Below, one piece after another: positions 1 through 6,435 of a DNA stretch of 10,373 nt. The notes under the pieces are model-generated. The model had not been told where the DNA came from. It was given only the letters and a program-made list of their open reading frames with translations, and made no database searches. The DNA comes from an uncultured Rhodoferax sp. Lineage in GTDB: Bacteria > Pseudomonadota > Gammaproteobacteria > Burkholderiales > Burkholderiaceae_C. The position numbers and the translations under genes were made by a program. Location of the stretch: positions 1 through 10,373 of the forward strand of contig CAKZJN010000369.1 in NCBI GenBank assembly GCA_936943465.1. Reading direction: 5' to 3'. The first letter of the stretch is position 1. Every line of letters begins with the position of its first letter.

Positions 1-73
1 TGGTAGTTCAGTTGGTTAGAATACCGGCCTGTCACGCCGGGGGTCGCGGGTTCGAGTCCCGTCCACTCCGCCA
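1..73 (+). tRNA. tRNA-Asp (anticodon GUC), 5' end cut off by the window
   Basis: This is a nearly complete aspartate tRNA. The D-arm (AGTTCAGTTGGTTAGA), the anticodon loop CTGTCAC with anticodon GTC at 31-33, the variable region GGGGTCG and the T-arm GGGTTCGAGTCCC are all visible. The encoded CCA is at 71-73. The 3' acceptor strand CCACTCC implies a 5' strand GGAGTGG, of which only TGG is present, so about four bases lie before the window. A terminator follows directly, so this is the last or only gene of its transcript. tRNA genes are common integration sites, but I saw no second copy of the 3' end in the window. Confidence 0.97.
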
Positions 74-78
74 AATAT

Positions 79-114
79 AAAAAGCCATCAGTCGCAAGAT
101 TGATGGCTTTTTTG
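79..114 (+). terminator. Rho-independent terminator of the tRNA-Asp transcript
   Basis: Twelve bases (79-90, AAAAAGCCATCA) pair perfectly with TGATGGCTTTTT (101-112) around a 10-base loop. The 3' side of the stem runs into a T-rich tail. It lies six bases past the tRNA CCA end. The A-rich left side and T-rich right side could also let it work in the opposite direction. Confidence 0.92.
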
Positions 115-223
115 TTTTCTGCGTCGCTGTCATCGTTATCGAAGCGTTCGCGCCATCAAGGCTGGGTCACAACCTCGGCCTGAGCGAATCCAATGGCATA
201 AGCACCACAACCAAAGGACCGAG

Positions 224-1084
224 ATGGCAAGAAAACGCAAAACAAGCCCCATGGAAGATCTGCTCGATTTGGTGTCGATGTTGCCGTGGTGGGTGGGGTG
301 TGGCCTTGCAATTGTGGGCTACTGGGTGCTGCACCGCTTGGCCAACCCAATAAAGGTGAGCACGGAGCCGCCGGCGCAGGTCAGTCATTTGGCCATACAG
401 GGCGTGATGACTGGTTTTGCCATGGCGGGGCAGTACATCGTTCCATTGATCGGATTTGGTGGTGCAATCATCTCGGTCTTTCGTCGAAGGGCACGCGCAA
501 ACTTGGTCACCGATGTACTTCAGGCGGAAAGTGCCAGCGCATTGGATGGTATGTCGTGGCGTGACTTTGAAATACTTGTGGGCGAAGCGTTTCGCCTTCA
601 AGGTTTCCGCGTTGCAGAACTGGGCGGTGGTGGGCCGGACGGCGGGATTGATTTAATTCTGACCAAAGGACGTGAAAAGTTCTTGGTCCAATGCAAGCAA
701 TGGAAGGCCTACAAAGTAGGTGTCGAAGTGATTCGCGAACTTTACGGAGTAATGGCGGCCAAAGGTGCTACCGGTGGCTATGTGGTGACGTCAGGCCGAT
801 TTACCAATGAAGCCATGGCATTCGCCAGTGGGCGCAATATTGAGTTGATTGACGGAGCAAAGCTCCTAGCACTGATCAAGCAAGCAGAGCAGTCCATCGA
901 TTCAAACGCATCTTCCGCACGACCAAGGCTGACGATTCAGGCATCGGCTACTGATTCACCACGATGCCCGCAATGCGGCGCAGAAATGACAAGAAGAGTT
1001 GCGCGCAAAGGCGTTGGTGTCGGCAATGCCTTTTGGGGTTGCTCCGACTTTCCGCGATGTCGTGGGATTCGTCCATTGAACTAA
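224..1084 (+). CDS. Membrane-anchored Mrr-like restriction endonuclease with C-terminal zinc ribbon
   Basis: The 286-residue product appears to have three parts. Residues about 21-40 and 60-85 are two hydrophobic stretches, probably membrane helices, with a basic RRRAR at 87-91 suggesting the nuclease faces the cytoplasm. Residues about 108-220 match the Mrr/PD-(D/E)XK endonuclease fold: WRDFE at 112-116, E121, the GGID motif with D143, and the VQCK motif with Q156 and K158, which are the expected metal-binding and catalytic residues. Residues 248-279 form a topoisomerase-type zinc ribbon (C248, C251, C273, C279; WGCSDFPRC). The start follows an AAAGGA ribosome site. No methyltransferase or specificity subunit is adjacent, so a classical restriction-modification system is unlikely. 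A modification-dependent nuclease, phage defence or DNA repair role is possible; the target is unknown. GC is about 47-48% in two 60-base lines I counted, against 60-65% in lines from the later operons. Confidence 0.85.
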   Translation: MARKRKTSPMEDLLDLVSMLPWWVGCGLAIVGYWVLHRLANPIKVSTEPPAQVSHLAIQGVMTGFAMAGQYIVPLIGFGGAIISVFRRRARANLVTDVLQAESASALDGMSWRDFEILVGEAFRLQGFRVAELGGGGPDGGIDLILTKGREKFLVQCKQWKAYKVGVEVIRELYGVMAAKGATGGYVVTSGRFTNEAMAFASGRNIELIDGAKLLALIKQAEQSIDSNASSARPRLTIQASATDSPRCPQCGAEMTRRVARKGVGVGNAFWGCSDFPRCRGIRPLN

Positions 1085-1267
1085 GTCGCGTCGGCAATGG
1101 CTTGGTGAAACCACATCGGCGAGATGTGTCACGGCTGGCCGGGTGGGTTAAAGGAAAGGGTTCAACTTGAAAGACCAGTTTGGCCTTCTGATGCAAACCA
1201 AATTATTTCACGCCCAGTTTGTAAGACTCAATGAACCTGAGCCCAACATCCCATTACATTTTCTGCA

Positions 1268-1296
1268 ATATCTGGTGAGGCCAATTTGCCAGATAT
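1268..1296. promoter_or_regulatory. Spaced perfect inverted repeat upstream of lutA, candidate operator
   Basis: ATATCTGG (1268-1275) and its exact complement CCAGATAT (1289-1296) are separated by 13 bases, so the arm centres are 21 bp apart, about two helical turns. That geometry suits a dimeric DNA-binding protein. The repeat ends 10 bases before the lutA ribosome site, so binding could block RNA polymerase. The same bases could instead form an mRNA hairpin near the ribosome site. I could not identify a convincing sigma-70 promoter in 1085-1319, so position relative to the transcription start is unknown. The regulator is not identified; lut operons are often controlled by GntR-type regulators, and none is in the window. 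Confidence 0.45.
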
Positions 1297-1306
1297 GAGC
1301 CCCCTT

Positions 1307-1312
1307 AAGGAG
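1307..1312 (+). promoter_or_regulatory. Strong ribosome binding site of lutA
   Basis: AAGGAG lies seven bases before ATG at 1320. It fixes the lutA start, although this gives LutA a leader of about 16 residues before the first recognisable family segment (VYLFSTCLVDQF). Confidence 0.8.
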
Positions 1313-1319
1313 TGAAGCG

Positions 1320-2132
1320 ATGGACCTGCATGCAGCCCCTGCACGCCAGTACCCGGCCAAGCCGGCTGACGTCTATTTGTTCTCCACCTGTCTGGTGGAC
1401 CAGTTCAGCCCGCAGGCCGGGCTGGACACGGTGCGCCTGCTGGAGCGCGAAGGCATTCGCGTGCATTACCTTGAGCAGCAGACCTGTTGTGGTCAGCCGG
1501 CGCACAGTAGTGGCTACCCCGACGAGGCGCGCAGCGTGGCCTTGCATCAGCTCCATCTGTTTACCGAAGACTGGCCGGTGGTGGTGCCCTCGGGCTCCTG
1601 CGGCGGCATGATGCGCACCCATTACCCGCATCTGTTTGCCAGTGATCCGGTGCTGCACGCCAGGGCGGTCGCGCTGGCCGAGCGCGTATTTGAGCTGACC
1701 GAATTCCTGGTGCATGTGGTGAACTTTCAGCATGAGGACCAAGGCGCGCCACGCAGCGTTGCCTTGCACACCTCCTGCCACGCACGCCGTCAAATGGGCT
1801 CTCACGAAACCAGCGCGGCGCTGCTCGACAGCCTGAGCAACGTCAGCGTGCAAGTGCAGGCGCGGGTGGAAGAGTGCTGCGGCTTTGGCGGCACCTTTGC
1901 GATGCTGTATCCGGATATTTCCGAGGCCATCGTCACCGAGAAAGTGGCCGCGATTAAGGACACCGGCGTGGGCTGCGTGGTCAGCGCCGATTGCGGCTGC
2001 CTGCTCAATATCACCGGTCGCGCCGCCAAACAAGACGAGTTGGCGGGACGCACGCAGCCCAGTTTGAGCGGCGAGCACATCGCCAGCTTTTTGTGGAGCC
2101 GTACCAACCCCGCCAAGCCGGAGGCCGCATGA
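1320..2132 (+). CDS. lutA: L-lactate utilization protein LutA (LldE), iron-sulfur cysteine-rich subunit
   Basis: LutA is one of three cytoplasmic subunits of the LutABC (LldEFG) complex, which oxidises L-lactate to pyruvate without a flavin LldD-type dehydrogenase. The 270-residue protein has two cysteine-rich CCG domains. The first has STCLVDQF (C24), CCGQPA (C56, C57) and SGSCGGMMR (C94). The second has HTSCHARRQMG (C153), EECCGFGG (C186, C187) and DCGC (C225, C227). These are the usual iron-sulfur ligands of the heterodisulfide-reductase/GlpC-type family. Length is slightly above the family's because of an N-terminal leader; the strong ribosome site supports this start. The stop overlaps the lutC start as ATGA, so translation of the two is probably coupled. 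Confidence 0.95.
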   Translation: MDLHAAPARQYPAKPADVYLFSTCLVDQFSPQAGLDTVRLLEREGIRVHYLEQQTCCGQPAHSSGYPDEARSVALHQLHLFTEDWPVVVPSGSCGGMMRTHYPHLFASDPVLHARAVALAERVFELTEFLVHVVNFQHEDQGAPRSVALHTSCHARRQMGSHETSAALLDSLSNVSVQVQARVEECCGFGGTFAMLYPDISEAIVTEKVAAIKDTGVGCVVSADCGCLLNITGRAAKQDELAGRTQPSLSGEHIASFLWSRTNPAKPEAA

Positions 2133-2815
2133 GCGCGCGCGATGCCATCCTGGGCCGGCTGCGTGCGGCAAACCACGCCCGTCAACCTACTTTGCCCGAA
2201 GTTGCAGCCTGGTACACCGCGCAGCGTCGCCATGAAAGCACATCTGAACGCACCACCCGCCTGTGCACTCTGCTGGAGGCCGCGCATACCGAAGTGCATG
2301 TTGTAACGCGCACCGACTGGACCGCCAAACTGCTGCAGTTGTGCGTCGACAAGCAATTGCACCGCCTGCTGGTAGGTAACAACACGCCGCATGGCAATGC
2401 CGTGCAAACTTGTGCCCCGGGCAACCTGCAGGTGCTGCGCTTTGAGCAGCCGGTCGCCGCGTGGCAAGACCAGTTGTTTGATGCAGTGGATGCCTCTTTG
2501 ACCCTGGCCCGTAGTGCCATTGCAGAAACCGGCAGTCTGGTGCTGTGGCCCACGCCCGATGAGCCGCGCCTGATGTCGCTGGTGCCGCCGGTGCACTTTG
2601 TGCTGTTGGATGAGGCCAACATCCATGCCGACTTCCATGAGGCCATGACGCAGGAAGGCTGGTCTGCCGGGATGCCAACCAACGCGCTACTGATCAGCGG
2701 CCCGAGCAAGACCGCCGATATCCAGCAAACCCTGGCTTATGGCGCGCACGGCCCCAAGGAGCTTGTGCTTCTTCTGTTGCAGACGCAAGCCGCGGAAGAA
2801 GGTGGTGCGGCATGA
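2129..2815 (+). CDS. lutC: L-lactate utilization protein LutC (LldG), LUD domain protein
   Basis: The product has 228 residues with a single LUD domain (DUF162). Family hallmarks are DASLTLARSAIAETGSLVLW (121-140), the PP-HFVLL strand (153-160) and the C-terminal GPSKTADI...GAHGPKEL segment (191-211). It is the small subunit of the LutABC lactate-oxidising complex; its exact biochemical role is poorly defined. The reading frame stays open upstream to 1991, but ATG at 2129 is preferred: GGAGG sits four bases before it, it overlaps the lutA stop by four bases, and the protein then begins as family members do (MSARDAILGRLR). Its own stop overlaps lutB in the same ATGA manner. Confidence 0.94.
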   Translation: MSARDAILGRLRAANHARQPTLPEVAAWYTAQRRHESTSERTTRLCTLLEAAHTEVHVVTRTDWTAKLLQLCVDKQLHRLLVGNNTPHGNAVQTCAPGNLQVLRFEQPVAAWQDQLFDAVDASLTLARSAIAETGSLVLWPTPDEPRLMSLVPPVHFVLLDEANIHADFHEAMTQEGWSAGMPTNALLISGPSKTADIQQTLAYGAHGPKELVLLLLQTQAAEEGGAA

Positions 2816-4248
2816 AAAAAGTCATCCCGATTCATCCGCGCGAAGAATTCCAGGCCCGCAGCCGCAGCGTGCTGAATGACCCGGCACAACGCAAGAATTT
2901 CCGTGGTGCGATGGACTACCTGCAAAGCAAACGCCGCGCGCAGTTTGTCGACGACTCCGAATTGCAAGGCTTGCGCACGCTGGGCGAAGCGATTCGCCAA
3001 TACAGCCTGGCCAACCTGCCGCGATTGCTGGAGCAGTTGGAGGCCAACTTGCAGGCGCGCGGTGTGCAGGTGCACTGGGCGCAAAACGCCGACGAAGCCA
3101 ATGCCATTGCCCTGACCATTGCTAACAAGGCTCAGGCAAGCCGCATCATCAAGGGCAAGTCGATGGTGAGCGAGGAGGTTGGCTTTAACCACGCCATGGA
3201 GGCCGCCGGTGTCGAGGCCTTTGAGTCGGATATGGGCGAGTACATCGTGCAGCTCGCGGGCGAGACGCCTTCGCACATCATCATGCCGGCCATCCACAAA
3301 ACCAAACAGGAAATTGCCACCCTGTTTGCCAAGGAAGTGCCGGGCGTGCATTACACCGAAGACGTGGATGCACTCATCGCCATCGGGCGGCGTGTGCTGC
3401 GGCGCAAGTTTGCAGAAGCGGATATCGGTCTGTCCGGCGTGAACGTCGCGGTGGCCGAAACCGGCACACTGTGCCTGGTCGAAAACGAGGGCAATGGCCG
3501 CATGTGCACCACGGTTCCGCGCGTGCACATTGCTATCACCGGCATCGAGAAAGTGGTGGAAAAGTTGGAGCATGTGCCGCCGCTGTTGAGCCTGCTGACG
3601 CGCTCGGCCACCGGCCAGCCGATCACCACCTACGTCAACATGATTAGCGGTCCGCGCCGAGTTGGTGAGCTCGACGGCCCCGAGGAAATGCACCTCATCC
3701 TGCTGGACAACGGTCGCACCCAGGCCTATGCCGATGAGGAATTGCGCGCCACCTTGCAGTGCATCCGCTGCGGTGCCTGCATGAACCATTGCCCGGTGTA
3801 CGCGCGCATCGGCGGTCACGCCTATGGCACCACCTACCCGGGGCCGATTGGCGCGATCATTTCGCCGCATCTGCTGGGCCTGGAGAGCACCTATCCGTTG
3901 GCCTTTGCCTCCACGCTGTGCGGAGCTTGCAGTGAAGTCTGCCCGGTCAAGATTCCGATTCCTGACATCCTGGTGCGCCTGCGCAACGAGGCGCAGGCCA
4001 AACCCGACACCGAAGAGGGCAGCTTGCGTGGCAGCGGTGCCGGGCGTACCGTGGCTGCCACAGCGGTGTGGAGCATGTGGTCGCAAATCTACAGCCGCTC
4101 TGGCATGTACCGCCTGGCCTCCTGGTTTATGAGCCGGGGGCGGTCCATGTCTCCATCGGAGCAGGGCGCGTGGACCCAAAGCCGCACGCCCCTGATTCCC
4201 GCTCCCAAGCGTTTGCGCGACCTACTGAAAGAGAAAAGCAAGAAATGA
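2812..4248 (+). CDS. lutB: L-lactate utilization protein LutB (LldF), LUD plus ferredoxin-type iron-sulfur subunit
   Basis: This is the large subunit (478 residues) of the lactate-oxidising complex and should pass electrons from lactate through its clusters. An N-terminal LUD domain (about 70-300) contains SMVSEEVGFNHAMEAAG (117-133) and NVAVAETGTLCLVENEGNGR (211-230). It is followed by a ferredoxin-like part with CIRCGACMNHCP (C317, C320, C323, C327) and LCGACSEVCP (C370, C373, C377). A C-terminal region (about 395-478, Trp-rich around WSMWSQIYSRSGMYRLASW) fits the DUF3390-type tail of LutB proteins. The start overlaps the lutC stop by four bases. Gene order here is A-C-B. No lactate permease or LutR is next to it, and I see no clear terminator after the stop. 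Confidence 0.95.
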   Translation: MKKVIPIHPREEFQARSRSVLNDPAQRKNFRGAMDYLQSKRRAQFVDDSELQGLRTLGEAIRQYSLANLPRLLEQLEANLQARGVQVHWAQNADEANAIALTIANKAQASRIIKGKSMVSEEVGFNHAMEAAGVEAFESDMGEYIVQLAGETPSHIIMPAIHKTKQEIATLFAKEVPGVHYTEDVDALIAIGRRVLRRKFAEADIGLSGVNVAVAETGTLCLVENEGNGRMCTTVPRVHIAITGIEKVVEKLEHVPPLLSLLTRSATGQPITTYVNMISGPRRVGELDGPEEMHLILLDNGRTQAYADEELRATLQCIRCGACMNHCPVYARIGGHAYGTTYPGPIGAIISPHLLGLESTYPLAFASTLCGACSEVCPVKIPIPDILVRLRNEAQAKPDTEEGSLRGSGAGRTVAATAVWSMWSQIYSRSGMYRLASWFMSRGRSMSPSEQGAWTQSRTPLIPAPKRLRDLLKEKSKK

Positions 4249-4325
4249 GTTCACGCATCGCCCCTTGCCCTAAGTCGTGGCAGCCGGCAGTGGTCACCTC
4301 GTCGCCTGTCGCGTCACGAACAAAT

Positions 4326-4343
4326 ATGTACGAAAACGCACAT
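4326..4343. promoter_or_regulatory. TGT-N10-ACA near-palindrome, candidate Crp/Fnr-family binding site
   Basis: ATGTACG (4326-4332) and CGCACAT (4337-4343) are inverted copies matching at six of seven positions around AAAA. The core TGTACGAAAACGCACA has the TGT-N10-ACA spacing of Crp-family operators, though not the full TGTGA/TCACA of E. coli CRP. It is centred about 95 bases before the Crp/Fnr-like gene and about 86 bases after lutB. Autoregulation is therefore a reasonable inference; no binding is shown. Confidence 0.4.
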
Positions 4344-4379
4344 TAAAGTTGCAATGCAGAGTAAGCTGTGCCCAGCAGG

Positions 4380-4396
4380 TGCAGCGCTCGGCTGCA
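4380..4396 (+). repeat. Small GC-rich hairpin in the leader of the Crp/Fnr-like gene
   Basis: TGCAGC (4380-4385) and GCTGCA (4391-4396) are exact complements around a five-base loop. No T-run follows, so it is not a standard intrinsic terminator for lutB. It may be a leader hairpin or chance. Confidence 0.25.
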
Positions 4397-4429
4397 GGTA
4401 TGCAAATTTCTCAGCTATAGGGAAAACGT

Positions 4430-5185
4430 ATGCCGCAGGAACACAGTCCCCTTCAAAACCATTTACTCGCGGCCTTGCCGATCGCTGAATTCCAGCGGCT
4501 TGAGGCCGACCTAGAATTGGTACGCATGCCCTTGGGCGAGGTGTTGTACGAGTCGGGTTGCGCGTTGCACAACGTGTATTTTCCCACCACCTGCATCGTG
4601 TCTATGCTGTATGTGCTGGAAGATGGCGCATCAGCGGAAATTGCCATTGTGGGCAACGAGGGCTTGCTTGGCATTGCCTTGTTCATGGGCGGCGACACCA
4701 CGCCCAACCGGGCCGTGGTACAGAGTGCCGGCTGGGGCTACCGCATCAAGGCGCACTTGTTGGTTGCCGAGTTCAAGCGGGGTGGTCCGGTGATGCGCTT
4801 GTTCCTGCGCTACACGCAGGCGTTGATCACACAGATGACGCAAACCGCTGTTTGCAATCGCCACCACACCATTGAACAGCAACTCTGTCGCTGGCTGCTG
4901 CTGAGCCTCGACCGCCTTTCCACCGATACGCTCAACATGACGCAGGACCTGATTGCCAACATGCTGGGTGTGCGCCGCGAAGGCGTGACCGAAGCGGCAG
5001 GAAAGCTGCGCAACGCTGGCTATATCAACTATTCTCGCGGGCGCATCATGGTGTTGGACCGGCCCGGTTTGGAGCGGCATGTGTGTGAGTGCTATGCCGT
5101 GGTCCAACTGGAATTCAAGCGCTTGCTGGGAGACATTCGCCCGGGCGACCCGGCCGGGGTTTTGGGCAAATCCATGCCGAACTAG
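4430..5185 (+). CDS. Crp/Fnr-family transcriptional regulator (atypical effector domain)
   Basis: The 251-residue protein has the Crp/Fnr layout. A cyclic-nucleotide-binding-like beta-barrel (about 20-115) contains GEVLYESG (36-43), VYFPTTCIVSML (49-60) and AEIAIVGNEGLLGIALFMGG (69-88). A long dimer helix covers about 118-148. A winged helix-turn-helix has the recognition segment DLIANMLGVRREGVTEAAGKL (173-193). The barrel lacks the canonical cAMP phosphate cassette (Glu then Arg-Ala-Ala/Thr), and I see no N-terminal cysteine cluster for an Fnr-type oxygen sensor, so the signal is unknown. The start has only a weak AGGG ribosome site at 4419-4422. It follows lutB by 181 bases on the same strand and precedes a SpoIIAA-like gene by 74. 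Regulation of either neighbour is inferred from position only. Confidence 0.88.
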   Translation: MPQEHSPLQNHLLAALPIAEFQRLEADLELVRMPLGEVLYESGCALHNVYFPTTCIVSMLYVLEDGASAEIAIVGNEGLLGIALFMGGDTTPNRAVVQSAGWGYRIKAHLLVAEFKRGGPVMRLFLRYTQALITQMTQTAVCNRHHTIEQQLCRWLLLSLDRLSTDTLNMTQDLIANMLGVRREGVTEAAGKLRNAGYINYSRGRIMVLDRPGLERHVCECYAVVQLEFKRLLGDIRPGDPAGVLGKSMPN

Positions 5186-5259
5186 GTACCAACGCAATAA
5201 TTGATAAAATAGACAGTGGATCTGGTGGCCAAACCAGAGAACAACAACAGGGAAAGAGG

Positions 5260-5622
5260 ATGTCCTATTCAATTGCATGGGAGCCAGCCGGCACCTTGAT
5301 CGTGTACGGCGGTGTGGTGAATTTTCAGGACGTGATGGGCGCAGTATTCGCCATTCATCAGAACCCCAAATACTCCGAATTCAAGTACGCCATCCATGAC
5401 ATGAGCAGGGTCGAACGGTTCGACTTTTCCGCTGTGGATATGACCCAAATCGTGGCCCATGAAATCGGTGCACGCTACACCAACCCGACGATTGGCGTGG
5501 TCCTGGTCACCACCGACGCGGATATGGAAAAGCATGTCAAGATTTATTCCGCGATGACCAAGTTGCTGGTGCGCATGGTCCCTACTTTGGACGATGCGCG
5601 GGCACTTTTTGCGGCAGCCTAA
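5260..5622 (+). CDS. SpoIIAA-like (STAS-fold) small protein
   Basis: This is a 120-residue soluble protein beginning MSYSIAWEPAGTLIVYGG, with alternating strands and helices and the segment FKYAIHDMSRVERFDFS (41-57). This resembles small proteobacterial SpoIIAA-like/STAS-fold proteins, whose function is mostly unknown; I infer the family from pattern only. The frame is open upstream to 5089, inside the Crp/Fnr gene, but the residues encoded there look like out-of-frame translation. ATG at 5260 follows AGGG at 5249-5252, seven bases upstream. The 74-base gap after the regulator gene suggests co-transcription. The gap contains TCTGGT/ACCAGA arms (5221-5226 and 5233-5238) that could form a weak hairpin. 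No transmembrane segment or catalytic motif is visible. Confidence 0.75.
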   Translation: MSYSIAWEPAGTLIVYGGVVNFQDVMGAVFAIHQNPKYSEFKYAIHDMSRVERFDFSAVDMTQIVAHEIGARYTNPTIGVVLVTTDADMEKHVKIYSAMTKLLVRMVPTLDDARALFAAA

Positions 5623-5634
5623 TTTCCTCGTTAT

Positions 5635-6417
5635 TCAGCGTCCACTCCAGCGGGGCTGCCGTTTTTCTCCAAAAGCCCGTGGCCCTTCTTGGGCGTCTTC
5701 CGAGCGCAGCATGGCGGTGTAGCCGGGCAAGGTGCCGCTGCGCAGCGTGCCGTACGCCTCGGCCACGGTGGACGCCTCGGTCGCGCGCAGTACTTCTTTG
5801 ACGGCCGCCAGCGCCAGCGGCGCTGCTGCCACCATGTGCCGGGCCAGCGCGTTGGCGCTTTCCAGCAACGCATCGGCTGCCACCATTTGGTTGATCAGCC
5901 CCCAATTCAGCGCCTCCTGTGCCGACATCCGACGACCGGTCAGCAGCAATTCAGTGGCAATGGCGCGGGGTAAGCGGCGCGGCAGGCGCAGCACGCCGCC
6001 CGAGTCGGCCATCATGCCTAGTTTGACCTCGGGCAGTGCGAACTCGGCGTGCTCGGCGGCCACGATCAGGTCGGCTGCCAGCGCCAACTCAAACCCACCG
6101 CCAAAAGCCAGGCCGTTGACGGCCGCAATCACCGGTTTGCCTAAAGCGAAAAACTCGGTCAGTCCGGCAAAACCACCGGGGCCGTGGTCGGCGTCGATGG
6201 CTTCGCCTTCGGTGGCCGCATTCAGGTCCCAGCCGGCGGAAAAGAAACGCCCGGTGCCGGTGATGATGCCCACCCTAAGGCTCGGGTCGTCCTGCAACTG
6301 GGCAAAGGCCGCGTACAAGGCGCGGCTGGTTGCGACATCAATGGCATTGGCCTTGGGGCGGTCCAGCGTGATGGTGAGCACGCCATCGCGTGCCTCGGTG
6401 CGTACAGGGTGCGTCAT
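5635..6417 (-). CDS. caiD: CaiD-like enoyl-CoA hydratase (carnitinyl-CoA dehydratase)
   Basis: The 260-residue product belongs to the crotonase family and resembles E. coli CaiD along most of its length as I recall that sequence. Shared segments include FSAGWDL (59-65), [12 protein letters not shown] (79-90), the oxyanion region [19 protein letters not shown] (101-119), [20 protein letters not shown] (127-146) and the C-terminal [23 protein letters not shown]. Glu110 and Glu130 occupy the two catalytic glutamate positions of the family (Glu144 and Glu164 of rat enoyl-CoA hydratase). CaiD interconverts crotonobetainyl-CoA and L-carnitinyl-CoA in the cytoplasm. The gene is last in its operon, 18 bases after the CoA ligase stop, without an obvious ribosome site. 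It is convergent with the SpoIIAA-like gene, only 12 bases apart. A general short-chain enoyl-CoA hydratase is the main alternative. Confidence 0.88.
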   Translation of the reverse strand: MTHPVRTEARDGVLTITLDRPKANAIDVATSRALYAAFAQLQDDPSLRVGIITGTGRFFSAGWDLNAATEGEAIDADHGPGGFAGLTEFFALGKPVIAAVNGLAFGGGFELALAADLIVAAEHAEFALPEVKLGMMADSGGVLRLPRRLPRAIATELLLTGRRMSAQEALNWGLINQMVAADALLESANALARHMVAAAPLALAAVKEVLRATEASTVAEAYGTLRSGTLPGYTAMLRSEDAQEGPRAFGEKRQPRWSGR

Positions 6418-6435
6418 GGGTTGCAGTGTGGCAGG

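Noticed and set aside
1..223. Integrative element inserted at the tRNA-Asp
   Set aside because: There is no integrase, no second copy of the tRNA 3' end and no phage or conjugation gene in the window.
1991..2128. Upstream extension of the lutC reading frame inside lutA
   Set aside because: The extra residues have no family resemblance. ATG at 2129 has a ribosome site and the typical 4-base overlap.
3760..3945. LutB shows seven rather than eight cysteines in its two cluster motifs
   Set aside because: I believe the shortened second motif (CGACxxxCP) is usual in LutB/LldF, so I do not treat it as a defect.
2737..4179. 480-codon minus-strand open frame opposite lutB
   Set aside because: Low-complexity Ala/Gly/His/Arg composition and complete overlap with lutB mark it as an antisense shadow.
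5196..5210. Sigma-70 promoter for the SpoIIAA-like gene (TAAAAT at 5205-5210)
   Set aside because: No matching -35 box lies at a suitable distance, and the gene may be read from the upstream promoter.
5089..5259. Upstream extension of the SpoIIAA-like frame into the Crp/Fnr gene
   Set aside because: It is a shadow frame of the regulator. The product looks natural only from MSYS at 5260.
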